Shown here piece after piece: positions 19,886-29,035 of a stretch of DNA of 64,000 bases. Made by a program: the position numbers and the translations under genes. Source of the stretch: Zhongshania sp. R06B22 (lineage in GTDB: Bacteria > Pseudomonadota > Gammaproteobacteria > Pseudomonadales > Spongiibacteraceae); contig NZ_JBFRYB010000001.1 of assembly GCF_040892595.1 (NCBI RefSeq), forward strand, positions 1 to 64,000, written 5' to 3'. Below the pieces are notes generated by a model. The model did not search any database and had not been told where the DNA came from. It worked only from the letters and a program-made list of their open reading frames with translations. The first letter of the stretch is position 1, and the number at the start of each line of letters is the position of its first letter.

Positions 19886-21322
19886 ATGCCCAAAATCCTC
19901 ATAGTCGAAGACGAAGATGTCATCCGTCTGGCCCTGCGGCGCCTACTCGAACGACATAACTATCAGGTTGATGAAGCCGACTCCGTACAAAAAGCGCTGA
20001 GTAGCTATAACGTCAACGACTATGCATTAATTATCAGTGACTTACGCCTGCCCGGGGCCGCGGGAACCGATCTGATCAGTAAAACTGATGCACCCGTGCT
20101 AATTATGACTAGCTACGCGAGTTTGAAATCTGCGGTCGATTCAATGAAGAAGGGCGCTATCGACTATATCGCCAAGCCCTTCGATCACGACGAAATGATC
20201 GAGACCGTCGAGCGCATTATCAGCGCCGCACGCGCAGAGCACCAACCCAACACACCTGAGCCGAATAGCAATCAACGCAAGCAAATAGCCGACTTCAACG
20301 GCATGATCGGCAGCTGCAAGGCAATGCAGCAACTTTACGATCATATACGCAGAGCGGCACCCACCGACGCCACCATTCTGATCCACGGCGAAACCGGTAC
20401 GGGTAAAGAGTTAGTCGCGCGCGCCATTCACAACCAAAGTACACGCAGCGGCAAGCCAGTTATCTGTGTCAATTGCGCAGCTATTCCAGAAACGCTCATA
20501 GAATCAGAGCTGTTTGGCTATGAAAAAGGCGCATTTACCGGCGCGAACGCCAACCGCACGGGTCTGATAGAGGCCGCGGATGGCGGCACATTATTCCTCG
20601 ACGAGATTGGCGAGCTGCCGCTGGAAGCTCAAGCCCGCCTGTTACGCTTTATTCAGGAAAATGAGATCCGCCGCATAGGGTCTGTAGAATCCATCAAGGT
20701 TAACGTTAGACTGATCTGTGCAACCCACCGCGACTTAAAGGACATGGCTCACTCAGGGCGCTTTCGAGAAGATTTATACTACCGAATCAATGTCATGAAG
20801 CTGGAATTACCGCCCTTGCGCGAGCGTGGCAAAGACATTCTTGAGCTCGCCGAGGCGCTACTTAAAAACCGCTGCGAGAAGATGAGAAAACCGCTAATGC
20901 ACTTCAGCCCCAAGGCCATTCAGGCCATTACCACCTACATTTGGCCGGGTAATATCCGAGAGCTGGAAAATGCCATCGAGCGAGCAGTAATCTTGTGCGA
21001 CCGCAAAGAGATCGACAATGAGTTACTCGATATTGATCTAGAGCTGGTTGATATCAGCCAGATTCGCGGCCGCCGCAACGAGCAACCACCTCGGCCTGCA
21101 AGCAATACCGCTGCGCCAGAGCGTCGTAAACCCCTTCATGCCGATCCGAGCGAAGACCTGTCTTTGGAAGACTATTTCCAACGATTTGTTCTTGAACACC
21201 AAGACTCTATGAGCGAAACAGAGCTCGCACAGAAACTTGGCGTAAGTAGAAAGTGCCTATGGGAACGCCGCCAGCGCTTGGGCATTCCGCGCAAGAAAGT
21301 AAGCTCGCGCTCGGGAACATAA
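19886..21322 (+). CDS. cbrB: sigma-54-dependent response regulator CbrB
   Basis: NtrC-family activator of 478 residues. The receiver domain has Asp52 (ISDLRLPG) as the expected phosphorylation site. The AAA+ domain has Walker A GETGTGKE, the sigma-54 contact loop GAFTGA, Walker B GGTLFLDEIGE and an R-finger region. A C-terminal Fis-type HTH (TELAQKLGVSRKCLWERRQRLG) binds DNA. It forms a two-component pair with CbrA. A sigma-54 promoter with GTTAC/GTAAC repeats lies directly downstream, the arrangement of the CbrB target crcZ in Pseudomonas. Confidence 0.94.
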   Translation: MPKILIVEDEDVIRLALRRLLERHNYQVDEADSVQKALSSYNVNDYALIISDLRLPGAAGTDLISKTDAPVLIMTSYASLKSAVDSMKKGAIDYIAKPFDHDEMIETVERIISAARAEHQPNTPEPNSNQRKQIADFNGMIGSCKAMQQLYDHIRRAAPTDATILIHGETGTGKELVARAIHNQSTRSGKPVICVNCAAIPETLIESELFGYEKGAFTGANANRTGLIEAADGGTLFLDEIGELPLEAQARLLRFIQENEIRRIGSVESIKVNVRLICATHRDLKDMAHSGRFREDLYYRINVMKLELPPLRERGKDILELAEALLKNRCEKMRKPLMHFSPKAIQAITTYIWPGNIRELENAIERAVILCDRKEIDNELLDIDLELVDISQIRGRRNEQPPRPASNTAAPERRKPLHADPSEDLSLEDYFQRFVLEHQDSMSETELAQKLGVSRKCLWERRQRLGIPRKKVSSRSGT

Positions 21323-21335
21323 GGTATATCCGAGC

Positions 21336-21382
21336 GTTACCCCAGACCGATAAGCGTAACAAAGAGCGTTTACTAAGGTAAC
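21336..21382 (+). promoter_or_regulatory. putative CbrB upstream activating sites
   Basis: Three GTTAC/GTAAC half-sites: GTTAC 21336-21340, GTAACA 21356-21361 and GTAACA 21378-21383. The first two form an inverted repeat with a 15-bp gap, and centres are 20 and 22 bp apart (about two helical turns). They lie 105-145 bp upstream of the predicted sigma-54 start, the usual enhancer distance. From memory, CbrB recognises inverted TGTTAC half-sites about 14 bp apart; the match here is close but not exact. Confidence 0.55.
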
Positions 21383-21457
21383 AAACCACTTATTTTTAAC
21401 GCCAGCTAAAATCACGAAATATCAGCAAGCCATTGATAACAAAAGAAAAATAAAAGA

Positions 21458-21474
21458 TGGCACGGCATATGCTC
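21458..21474 (+). promoter_or_regulatory. sigma-54 (-24/-12) promoter
   Basis: TGGCACGGCATATGCT has the invariant GG (21459-21460) and GC (21471-21472) separated by exactly 10 bp, plus the full TGGCAC of the -24 element. This is one of the best possible matches to the sigma-54 consensus. Transcription would start near 21484, 150 bp after the cbrB stop and away from it. Confidence 0.85.
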
Positions 21475-21483
21475 TATGTTGGG

Positions 21484-21598
21484 AGCGAAGAATAATAAAA
21501 AAACAAAATAATAATAAGAAAACAGATAAAAAATAATAATAATACAAAAGCAAAGAGACCTGGGTGGGGAAGACATTGTTTTCCCCTTCTTCCTTTTA
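21484..21598 (+). ncRNA. crcZ: CrcZ-like Hfq/Crc-sequestering small RNA
   Basis: Predicted transcript of about 115 nt from the sigma-54 promoter to the terminator at 21566-21598. The first 80 nt are almost purely A-rich with repeated AATAATAA-type motifs (at 21491, around 21508 and around 21532). These are the AAnAAnAA (CA-motif) sites that Hfq/Crc binds. No protein-coding frame exists. In Pseudomonas the same interval between cbrB and pcnB holds crcZ, a CbrB/sigma-54-driven decoy that relieves catabolite repression. Known CrcZ RNAs are about 350-400 nt; this one is roughly a third of that. Identity is inferred from position, promoter and motif content. Confidence 0.75.
21566..21598 (+). terminator. 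rho-independent terminator of the CrcZ-like RNA
   Basis: GGGGAA (21566-21571) pairs with TTCCCC (21581-21586) around a 9-base loop, followed by a T-rich tail (TTCTTCCTTTT). It ends the A-rich RNA and separates it from pcnB. Confidence 0.8.
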
Positions 21599-21736
21599 AG
21601 ACCCCCAAATTATCCTCCAAGCACTTCTTTGAACTCAGTTAAGCCATAAAATTCCATCACGCCTTTAACAACACTCCAAATAAGGCTGTGCTAGAATACC
21701 GGCTTTATACTATTTATTGGCTACCCATAGAACTCC

Positions 21737-23128
21737 ATGACATCTAGCTCCGTTACCGGGCTCTGGAAAAAACTCTCTAACAAGTTTTCCAAACCCACCC
21801 AATACGCGCCACCCTCCGCGACAATTATCCCGCGAGACGAGCATTGCGTCTCCCGCAAACATATCAACGACGCCGCCATAAAAGTGATACGGCGACTCAA
21901 TGAGGAAGGCTTCGACGCCTACCTCGTTGGCGGAGGGGTAAGAGACTTGCTATTAGGTGGCCAACCCAAAGATTTCGACATAGCCACTAATGCAACACCG
22001 GAGCAAGTTCGCGGTGCGTTCCGCAATAGCCGCATCATTGGTCGCCGGTTCCGTATTGTCCACGTCCGCTTTGGCAGCGAAATTATCGAAGTCACCACTT
22101 TTAGAGGTGGTCACGATGCGCCCAGCACTAGCGCCAGCAACAATGTACAACGCAATAAGCATTCCGCTCGCACCGAATCAGGCATGCTTACGCGAGACAA
22201 TGTCTACGGCTCAGTCAACGAGGACGCCGCTCGCCGCGACCTCACTATCAACGCACTTTACTACTCTAGCCGCGATTTCTGTGTCTACGACTATGTCGGC
22301 GGTATGCGCGACCTAGAACAAAAACTGATACGCATTATAGGTGACCCGGAAACTCGCTACCGCGAAGATCCCGTTCGCATGCTGCGCGTTGTCCGCTTTG
22401 CAGCGAAACTCAACTTCGATATAGAGCAACATACCGAAGAACCACTAAAGCGTTTAGCGCCGCTACTGACAGACATATCTGCCGCACGCATGTTTGACGA
22501 AGTTATCAAACTGCTTATGTCCGGCCAGGGACTGCAGACCTATGCGCTAATGCAGCGTTACGGCTTGTTCAGCCCATTATTCCCAAGCACGCAAAAAATG
22601 CTCAACCAACACGAACCCGCGGCCGAGACCATCATCCAACAAGGTCTCATTAATACCGACGCCAGAATCGCCGAAAACAAGCCCGTTACACCCGCATTTA
22701 TCTATGCCGTAATCTTGTGGCCAGTGGTAAAACGCATTCACAAAGAAATCCTTGATAGTGGCGTGCCAGAAATTCCCGCACTTCACCAAGCCGCTGAACG
22801 CGTGTTACGCAAACAGCAGCTTACCGTCGCCATACCAAAGCGCTTCTCTTTGCCAATGCGCGATATATGGGAGCTGCAGAGCCGCCTAACTCGCCGCTCC
22901 GGCAAGCGCGCCGAGCTGCTACTAGATCACCGTTATTTTAGAGCGGGCTTCGACTTTCTTTTACTGCGCGAACAAGCAGGCGAAATTGAGCCTGGACTGG
23001 GGCAGTGGTGGCTAGCGTTCCAAGAAGCCCATATCGATACCCGCGGCGCCATGCTCACGCAAATCCCAGCCAGTGATGACAAACCACGCACATCCAGACG
23101 CCGCCGCAGCCCTCGCAAACCGAGATGA
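21737..23128 (+). CDS. pcnB: poly(A) polymerase I
   Basis: Adds 3' poly(A) tails to RNA and so promotes decay. The 463-residue protein has the nucleotidyltransferase signature LVGGGVRDLLLGGQPKDFDIAT with catalytic aspartates, a RRDLTINALYY motif and the RNA-binding REDPVRMLRVVRFAAKL segment. A basic, Arg-rich C-terminus (SRRRRSPRKPR) is typical of PcnB and separates it from tRNA nucleotidyltransferases. Its last four bases overlap folK (ATGA). Confidence 0.95.
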   Translation: MTSSSVTGLWKKLSNKFSKPTQYAPPSATIIPRDEHCVSRKHINDAAIKVIRRLNEEGFDAYLVGGGVRDLLLGGQPKDFDIATNATPEQVRGAFRNSRIIGRRFRIVHVRFGSEIIEVTTFRGGHDAPSTSASNNVQRNKHSARTESGMLTRDNVYGSVNEDAARRDLTINALYYSSRDFCVYDYVGGMRDLEQKLIRIIGDPETRYREDPVRMLRVVRFAAKLNFDIEQHTEEPLKRLAPLLTDISAARMFDEVIKLLMSGQGLQTYALMQRYGLFSPLFPSTQKMLNQHEPAAETIIQQGLINTDARIAENKPVTPAFIYAVILWPVVKRIHKEILDSGVPEIPALHQAAERVLRKQQLTVAIPKRFSLPMRDIWELQSRLTRRSGKRAELLLDHRYFRAGFDFLLLREQAGEIEPGLGQWWLAFQEAHIDTRGAMLTQIPASDDKPRTSRRRRSPRKPR

Positions 23129-23640
23129 TCCGCAGTTATATTGCCTTGGGCAGCAACTTAAACCTGCCCAAGCAGCAAGTCTTAAGAGCCATAAAGACAA
23201 TCGCCGCGACACCTGGTTGCGAACTGTTTGCGCAGTCCCACCTTTACGGTTCGGTAGCCGTCGGTCCCGGAACGCAAGACAATTACGTTAATGCCGTCAT
23301 CGCCATTGACACAACACTGAGTGCAACCAGCCTGCTAAATACCCTGCAAGCCATAGAAACCCAACATCAGCGCGAACGCACTGTGCGGTGGGCAGCACGC
23401 ACCCTAGATCTAGATTTACTGCTTTACGGCAACGCAAACATTCATACACCCGAGCTTACAGTTCCGCATCCACGTATGTTTGATAGAGATTTTGTACTTC
23501 GCCCACTCGCAGATATTGCACCCAAAGCATTACTTCGCCACTATCTTCGCGATAAGCTGGGTGACCATGCCGAACTAGATTATTCCGACAACGACAATTT
23601 ATGGGTTTTAGAATCAGATGATAAAGCGATCACTAGTTAA
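23125..23640 (+). CDS. folK: HPPK: 6-hydroxymethyl-7,8-dihydropterin pyrophosphokinase
   Basis: Folate-pathway kinase that transfers pyrophosphate from ATP to the pterin. The 171-residue protein begins YIALGSNL and contains the RTLDLDLLLYG metal/ATP motif followed by VPHPRM. It overlaps pcnB by 4 bp upstream and the deoxynucleoside kinase gene by 23 bp downstream, so this block is a tightly coupled operon. Confidence 0.95.
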   Translation: MIRSYIALGSNLNLPKQQVLRAIKTIAATPGCELFAQSHLYGSVAVGPGTQDNYVNAVIAIDTTLSATSLLNTLQAIETQHQRERTVRWAARTLDLDLLLYGNANIHTPELTVPHPRMFDRDFVLRPLADIAPKALLRHYLRDKLGDHAELDYSDNDNLWVLESDDKAITS

Positions 23641-24298
23641 CGAACCCATCATCAACACCGGAAAACCGCCATGCTTTATCGCAGTAGAGGGGCCAATCGG
23701 CGTCGGTAAAAGCACCTTAGTCCGACGTCTAGCCGAGTCACTTAACTACCAAATGCTACTTGAGAAGGCCGAAGACAACCCCTTTCTAGAGCGCTTTTAC
23801 GCCAACCAACGCCATGCGGCGCTGTCAGCCCAGCTCTTCTTCTTATTTCAACGCGCACAGCAGCTCAGCGACTTACGCCAAAGTGATATGTTTAATCAAA
23901 CTCATATCGCTGATTTTCTCTTTCAAAAAGACCCTTTATTCGCTCAAATCACCCTAGATGCCAACGAGCTAGAATTGTACAAAAAAGTCTACCAACAAGT
24001 TCAGGTTGATATACCCACGCCAGACTTGGTTGTTTACCTTCAAGCACCGGTAAAAGTGCTTAAAGAGCGAATACAGAATCGCGGAGTGAAATTTGAACAG
24101 AGTATAAGCGGTGACTATCTAGCGAGCGTAAACGCCGCCTACAGTGAATTCTTTCTATCGTATAATGATTCTCCGCTGCTCATCATTAACGCCAGCGACA
24201 TCGATTTTGCGAATAATGACAGTCAATATGAGCAATTATTACAATATCTGCTGGAAATACGCAGCGGCCGCCATTATTTTAACCCGACATTTTTCTAA
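23618..24298 (+). CDS. deoxynucleoside kinase (dGK/dCK family)
   Basis: P-loop kinase of 226 residues with FIAVEGPIGVGKSTL near the N-terminus, the lid-like region KERIQNRG and conserved NPFLERFY, as in deoxyadenosine/deoxyguanosine kinases. It would phosphorylate salvaged deoxynucleosides. The same gene is found between folK and panB in many Pseudomonas relatives. The start overlaps folK by 23 bp; a later start would lose little before the P-loop, so the exact start is uncertain. Confidence 0.85.
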   Translation: MIKRSLVNEPIINTGKPPCFIAVEGPIGVGKSTLVRRLAESLNYQMLLEKAEDNPFLERFYANQRHAALSAQLFFLFQRAQQLSDLRQSDMFNQTHIADFLFQKDPLFAQITLDANELELYKKVYQQVQVDIPTPDLVVYLQAPVKVLKERIQNRGVKFEQSISGDYLASVNAAYSEFFLSYNDSPLLIINASDIDFANNDSQYEQLLQYLLEIRSGRHYFNPTFF

Positions 24299-24316
24299 GC
24301 ACCGCCGAGGCACTCC

Positions 24317-25108
24317 ATGAGCAAGGTTAATATCCTCAAACTGCTGACAAAAAAGCAACAGCATGAAAAATTTGCCGTGGTCACGTGCTACGACGCCAGC
24401 TTTGCCAGGCTTGTGCAAAAAGCGGGCATAGATGCCATTCTGGTCGGCGACTCATTGGGCATGGTGCTGCAGGGCCGAGACTCTACCCTCCCCGTCACTA
24501 TTGACGATATGGCATATCACACCGCCTGCGTAACGCGCGGCTGCGATCAACCACTGATCATCAGCGATATGCCCTTTGGCAGCTACAACAGCGCTCAACA
24601 ATGTGCCGATAATGCGGCCACATTGATGCGTGCGGGCGCACACATGGTCAAAATTGAGGGTGGTGGCTGGCTAGCGGAGAGCATCACTCGGCTAAATCAG
24701 GCGGGCATTCCTGTCTGCGGCCATCTCGGACTCACACCGCAATCTGTCAACGTATTAGGCGGCTATCGCGTGCAGGGCCGTGACAACGACCAAGCCAAGG
24801 CCATTCTCGCCGATGCCTTAAGCCTAGAAGCCGCTGGCGCAGCGATGCTGGTGCTTGAATGCGTGCCTCGCAAGCTTGCCGCTGAAATCACTAACTCGCT
24901 TAAAATCCCGGTCATCGGAATCGGTGCGGGAAGCAACACCGACGCCCAAGTACTGGTGTTACACGACCTCCTCGGTATAACCGAGAAAACGGCACGCTTC
25001 GTACGCAACTTTGCGGATGGCGCCACTAGTGTCGAAGATGCGCTAAAACGCTATAATACCGCCGTCGCCGACGGTAGCTTTCCCGCAGACGAGCATAGTT
25101 TTGACTAA
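24317..25108 (+). CDS. panB: 3-methyl-2-oxobutanoate hydroxymethyltransferase
   Basis: First committed enzyme of pantothenate synthesis, adding a hydroxymethyl group from methylene-THF to ketoisovalerate. The 263-residue protein has [11 protein letters not shown], the metal site [16 protein letters not shown] and [11 protein letters not shown] motifs, and IGIGAG near the C-terminus. It is 18 bp after the kinase gene. Unusually, panC is separated from it by 264 bp with its own regulatory features. Confidence 0.96.
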   Translation: MSKVNILKLLTKKQQHEKFAVVTCYDASFARLVQKAGIDAILVGDSLGMVLQGRDSTLPVTIDDMAYHTACVTRGCDQPLIISDMPFGSYNSAQQCADNAATLMRAGAHMVKIEGGGWLAESITRLNQAGIPVCGHLGLTPQSVNVLGGYRVQGRDNDQAKAILADALSLEAAGAAMLVLECVPRKLAAEITNSLKIPVIGIGAGSNTDAQVLVLHDLLGITEKTARFVRNFADGATSVEDALKRYNTAVADGSFPADEHSFD

Positions 25109-25126
25109 GGGTTTATAATCTCGAAC

Positions 25127-25180
25127 TGTTACCTCGGGAAACGTTTTAGCAGGTAACAAAGTCGTGAATTTTTTGTTACC
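25127..25180 (+). promoter_or_regulatory. inverted GTTACC/GGTAAC repeats upstream of panC
   Basis: Three half-sites: TGTTACC (25127-25133), GGTAACA (25152-25158) and TGTTACC (25174-25180). The last two sit in a perfect 9-bp inverted repeat GGTAACAAA / TTTGTTACC with an 11-base gap. The motif is the same as in front of the CrcZ-like gene, with similar 22-25-bp centre spacing. It could be an operator for CbrB or another regulator; which protein binds is not known. Confidence 0.45.
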
Positions 25181-25186
25181 AAAGCA

Positions 25187-25215
25187 TTGAACGGCCATTG
25201 CGATTGGGGCATACT
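25187..25215 (+). promoter_or_regulatory. candidate sigma-70 promoter for panC
   Basis: TTGAAC (25187-25192), a 17-bp spacer and CATACT (25210-25215). It lies directly downstream of the GTTAC repeats and would give a panC leader of about 150 nt. Confidence 0.4.
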
Positions 25216-25372
25216 TGCCCGCCACTGGCCAAACTGATCAGATTATGAACAGTCTTTTCAGCTTTTGAGGCCGTATTGCCAGTGTCTTGGTCGCCAGCCC
25301 GCGATGTGCGCGGATTGACTTCACAGCAAACTACCTTCGCTTTGCGAAGTATGAGATTGGGAAGTTAGTGGT

Positions 25373-26257
25373 ATGAAAACTTACAGCACAGCCGCATCAC
25401 TACGGGCAGCTCTCAATGCGGGTAAACGCGCCGGTAAAACCGTCGCCTTTGTACCGACTATGGGCAATCTCCACGAGGGGCATTTGCGCCTCGTTCAGCG
25501 TGCCCGTCAGCACGCCGACATCGTGGTTGTGAGCATCTTTGTTAACCCGCTGCAGTTTGGCGCCAACGAAGATCTCAGCAGCTACCCGCGCACCCTAGCC
25601 GCAGACAAAGAAAAGTTGTTTGCCGCCGGAGCGCAATGCTTATTCCTTCCGCAGGTAAATGAAATTTACCCAGAAGGCATGGACAGCCACAGCAAAATCG
25701 CTGTGCCAGAGTTGTCCGACGAACACTGTGGAGCAAGTCGACCCGGTCATTTTACCGGTGTTGCAACAGTCGTCGCGAAGCTTTTTAATATTGTACAGCC
25801 AGATACTGCGGTATTTGGTGAGAAGGATTTTCAGCAACTTAGCGTTATCCGTAAAATGGTACGCGACCTGTGCATGCCGATTAACATTATTGGCGTTGCG
25901 ACTGCCCGTGCTGAAGACGGTTTAGCGCTGAGTTCTCGCAATGGCTATCTCAATGCCGAACAGCGCAGAATTGCACCGATTTTGCACCAAGTATTACAGG
26001 AAACTCGCGAGGCTATCGCCTGCGGTTACGACAGCTATAGCAAATTAGAACAGCACGCTAAGATCAGCCTTATAAAGGCTGGCTTGGAATCTGACTATTT
26101 TGCTATTTGCGATGCTCGTACACTGCGCTCGGTAACTCCGGATACCGAAGAAGTGGTCATACTCGCTGCTGCCAAGCTTGGCAGCACGCGTTTGATCGAC
26201 AACGTCACCCTGAATGTTAACCCCAGCGCCGACTGGGGAATGTTGGCTGCCAATTAA
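25373..26257 (+). CDS. panC: pantothenate synthetase
   Basis: ATP-dependent ligation of pantoate and beta-alanine. The 294-residue protein has the nucleotidyl-transferase motif [14 protein letters not shown], the pantoate/ATP region [10 protein letters not shown] and the KMSKS-like [10 protein letters not shown]. It is followed after 32 bp by panD, so the two are co-transcribed. The separate upstream region distinguishes it from panB, which is often directly adjacent. Confidence 0.96.
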   Translation: MKTYSTAASLRAALNAGKRAGKTVAFVPTMGNLHEGHLRLVQRARQHADIVVVSIFVNPLQFGANEDLSSYPRTLAADKEKLFAAGAQCLFLPQVNEIYPEGMDSHSKIAVPELSDEHCGASRPGHFTGVATVVAKLFNIVQPDTAVFGEKDFQQLSVIRKMVRDLCMPINIIGVATARAEDGLALSSRNGYLNAEQRRIAPILHQVLQETREAIACGYDSYSKLEQHAKISLIKAGLESDYFAICDARTLRSVTPDTEEVVILAAAKLGSTRLIDNVTLNVNPSADWGMLAAN

Positions 26258-26289
26258 GCCAGTAGAGACTGAGAAAAAGGAACAGCGTT

Positions 26290-26670
26290 ATGCAGTCAGT
26301 TATGCTGAAAGCTAAACTTCACAAAGCCCGAGTTACTCATGCAGTGCTTGATTACGAAGGCTCTTGCGCCATTGACGGGAAATTACTCGACATGTCGAGT
26401 ATCCGTGAATTTGAGCAGATTCAAATTTACAACGTCACCAATGGCGAACGCTTCACCACTTATGCAATTCGTGGCGAAGATAATAGCGGCATCATTTCTA
26501 TAAACGGTGCTGCGGCGCATAAAGCCAACGTCGATGACGTCATAATCATCTGTGCTTATGCAACATATTCTGAGGCCGAGCTAATAAACTTTAAGCCGCG
26601 TCTTATTTATATGAATGCTGACAATACCGTCAGCCATGCCAGTAACGCCATTCCTGTTCAGGTCGCCTGA
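26290..26670 (+). CDS. panD: aspartate 1-decarboxylase precursor
   Basis: Pyruvoyl enzyme making beta-alanine from aspartate. The 126-residue proenzyme contains YEGSC, where self-cleavage between Gly and Ser creates the pyruvoyl group. The N-terminal [11 protein letters not shown] has the usual four-residue extension before the core. An AAAGGAA ribosome-binding site precedes the ATG, and a terminator follows at 26674. Confidence 0.96.
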   Translation: MQSVMLKAKLHKARVTHAVLDYEGSCAIDGKLLDMSSIREFEQIQIYNVTNGERFTTYAIRGEDNSGIISINGAAAHKANVDDVIIICAYATYSEAELINFKPRLIYMNADNTVSHASNAIPVQVA

Positions 26671-26673
26671 TTC

Positions 26674-26706
26674 AATGGCAGAGGCGCCCGTCTCTGCCAT
26701 TTTCCC
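26674..26706 (+). terminator. rho-independent terminator after panD
   Basis: AATGGCAGAG (26674-26683) pairs with CTCTGCCATT (26692-26701) across an 8-base loop and is followed by TTCCC. The T tract is short but the stem is a perfect 10 bp. It closes the panC-panD transcript. Confidence 0.75.
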
Positions 26707-26908
26707 ACTACCGATACAAGCCGCTGGCGATTGCAGCTTAGCCACAGCGTGCCCTATTCGTTTATGACAACTTAAATTTGTCCAGTTTGGGCTTCAATCC
26801 TCGCCGCCAAGCCGTTATCCTGCCATTAACAACTACAGCCCTTTCTGGTCGTTTCTGCATTTACTGCAGATCAAAAAATCATAACAACCATACAAAGAGA
26901 GCAATACC

Positions 26909-28846
26909 ATGAGCAAGCCGAACGTACATCCCGTGCCCCCGACTTTTGCGGCAAGTGCGCATATCAATAAAGCGCAATATGATGAGATGTACCACCAATC
27001 ACTCTATGACGCCGATAATTTTTGGGCAGCCCAAGCCGATACCTTTTTAAGTTGGGACAAGCGCTGGCACACCGTAAACAGCTATGACTTTACGAAGGGC
27101 GAAGCCAGTTGGTTTGACGGCGGTAAACTCAACGTCGCTTATAACTGCATAGACCGGCATCTCGAAACCCGCGGCGAGCAAACCGCCATTATTTGGGAGG
27201 GCGACAACCCCAGCGAATCACTCCATATCACCTACCGAGAGCTTCATACTGCGGTCTGTAAACTGGCGAACGTGATGCTCGCCCAAGGGGTGACCAAGGG
27301 CGATCGCGTCTGTATTTACATGCCGATGATTCCCGAAGCGGCATACGCGATGCTAGCCTGCGCCCGTATTGGCGCCGTTCACTCGGTTGTGTTTGGCGGT
27401 TTCTCACCGGAAGCACTCAAAGACCGCATCCAAAATGCCGATTGTAAAATGCTGATCACGGCCGATGAGGGTTTACGCAGTGGCAAAAAGATTCCCCTCA
27501 AGTCCAATGCAGACCGCGCTCTTAGCAACTGCCCTAGCATAGAGTCCTGCCTAGTAGTAAAACGCACCGGCGGCGAAATCGATTGGCAAGATGATCGCGA
27601 CATCTGGTATCACGATGCCGTCGCCAATGCCTCGGCTGATTGTCCTGCGATAGCCGTCGAAAGCGAGGCGCCCCTATTTATCCTCTACACCTCTGGCTCT
27701 ACTGGCAAACCCAAGGGTGTAATGCATACCAGTGCCGGCTACCTACTACAATCAGCAATGAGCCACAAATACGTTTTTGACTATAAAGACGGCGAGATTT
27801 TCTGGTGTACCGCCGACGTTGGCTGGATAACCGGCCACAGCTACATTGTTTATGGCCCGCTAGCCAACGGCGCAACCACACTACTATTTGAGGGCGTACC
27901 CACTTACCCAGATGCATCGCGCTTCTGGCAGGTCGTAGACAAACACAAGGTCAACATTTTTTATACTGCGCCAACCGCCTTACGCTCCCTTATGGGCGCG
28001 GGTGACGAGTTCGTTGAGAAAACAGATCGCAGCAGCTTACGCTTACTCGGCACAGTCGGCGAACCCATTAACCCAGAAGCATGGGAATGGTATCACCGCG
28101 TAATCGGTGACAGTCGCTGCCCAATAGTAGACACCTGGTGGCAAACAGAAACAGGGGCACATATGCTCACGCCGCTGCCCGGCGCCATCGACATGAAACC
28201 CGGCTCCGCAACCAGACCTTTCTTTGGCGTTGAACCCGCCCTGCTAGACAGCGACGACAAAGAAATAGTAGGTCCAGGCGAGGGCTTATTAGTGATTAAA
28301 CGCTCATGGCCAGGCCAAATTCGCAGTGTATACGGTGACCATCAACGCCTAATAGAAACCTACTTCAGCACCCATCCCGGCTACTACTTCACCGGTGATG
28401 GCGCCCGTCGCGATGCCGATGGTGACTACTGGATTACTGGTCGCGTAGATGACGTGCTCAATATATCCGGCCACCGCATGGGCACCGCCGAAGTCGAGAG
28501 TGCGCTAGTGTTACATGAAGACGTCGCCGAGGCAGCTGTTGTTGGCTACCCCCACGACATTAAAGGACAGGGAATTTACGCCTATGTCACCCTGATGCAC
28601 GACATAGAGGGCAGCGACGAACTCAGCCGTGAACTCATCGCCCTTTGCGTAAAAGAAATAGGGCCCATCGCCAAACCGGATTTAATCCAATGGGCACCCG
28701 GCCTACCAAAAACACGCTCAGGCAAGATAATGCGCCGTATTTTACGGAAGATCTCCGCCAATGAATTAGACACTCTGGGCGACATATCAACCTTAGCTGA
28801 CCCTGCGGTGGTAGAAGAGCTTATCGACCATCGTATGAATCGTTAA
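26909..28846 (+). CDS. acs: acetyl-CoA synthetase
   Basis: AMP-forming ligase that activates acetate to acetyl-CoA. The 645-residue protein has the P-loop motif [15 protein letters not shown], an acetate-pocket segment DTWWQTETG, and the C-terminal [11 protein letters not shown], whose lysine is the usual acetylation target of the Pat/CobB system. Length fits Acs. The 200 bp upstream is gene-free; the leader just before the ATG (ATAACAACCATACAAAGAG) is A-rich and could be a Crc/Hfq site, only as a weak suggestion. Confidence 0.95.
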   Translation: MSKPNVHPVPPTFAASAHINKAQYDEMYHQSLYDADNFWAAQADTFLSWDKRWHTVNSYDFTKGEASWFDGGKLNVAYNCIDRHLETRGEQTAIIWEGDNPSESLHITYRELHTAVCKLANVMLAQGVTKGDRVCIYMPMIPEAAYAMLACARIGAVHSVVFGGFSPEALKDRIQNADCKMLITADEGLRSGKKIPLKSNADRALSNCPSIESCLVVKRTGGEIDWQDDRDIWYHDAVANASADCPAIAVESEAPLFILYTSGSTGKPKGVMHTSAGYLLQSAMSHKYVFDYKDGEIFWCTADVGWITGHSYIVYGPLANGATTLLFEGVPTYPDASRFWQVVDKHKVNIFYTAPTALRSLMGAGDEFVEKTDRSSLRLLGTVGEPINPEAWEWYHRVIGDSRCPIVDTWWQTETGAHMLTPLPGAIDMKPGSATRPFFGVEPALLDSDDKEIVGPGEGLLVIKRSWPGQIRSVYGDHQRLIETYFSTHPGYYFTGDGARRDADGDYWITGRVDDVLNISGHRMGTAEVESALVLHEDVAEAAVVGYPHDIKGQGIYAYVTLMHDIEGSDELSRELIALCVKEIGPIAKPDLIQWAPGLPKTRSGKIMRRILRKISANELDTLGDISTLADPAVVEELIDHRMNR

Positions 28847-28863
28847 AACATTGCGATGCCTCG

Positions 28864-28895
28864 TGGGGTAGGTGGTAACGCCACCATCTGCCCCA
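28864..28895. other. hairpin in the acs/folM convergent gap
   Basis: TGGGG / CCCCA outer arms (28864-28868, 28891-28895) enclose a GGTGG-TAACG-CCACC hairpin, with an asymmetric internal bulge. No T tract follows. It may help end transcription from both convergent genes. Confidence 0.35.
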
Positions 28896-29035
28896 TGACC
28901 CATCTTGTCACCTTCAATTATCCAAACCAAAACGGTCATGATATTCACGGTAGCGAGCCGGGGTAACTTAAATGCTCGCCTCGCAATCAAACTGTATGCG
29001 CCAAATAAATCGAACTCTAGGACGCATCAACAAAA

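Noticed and set aside
25289..25302. Possible sigma-54 promoter before panC
   Set aside because: GG-N10-GC spacing is met, but the flanking bases (TGGTCGCC...CCGC) do not fit TGGCAC...TTGC; a near-by GGGGCATACTTGC has the wrong spacing of nine.
28864..28895. Strong bidirectional terminator between acs and folM
   Set aside because: The stem has an asymmetric internal bulge and lacks a T tract; recorded only as a hairpin.
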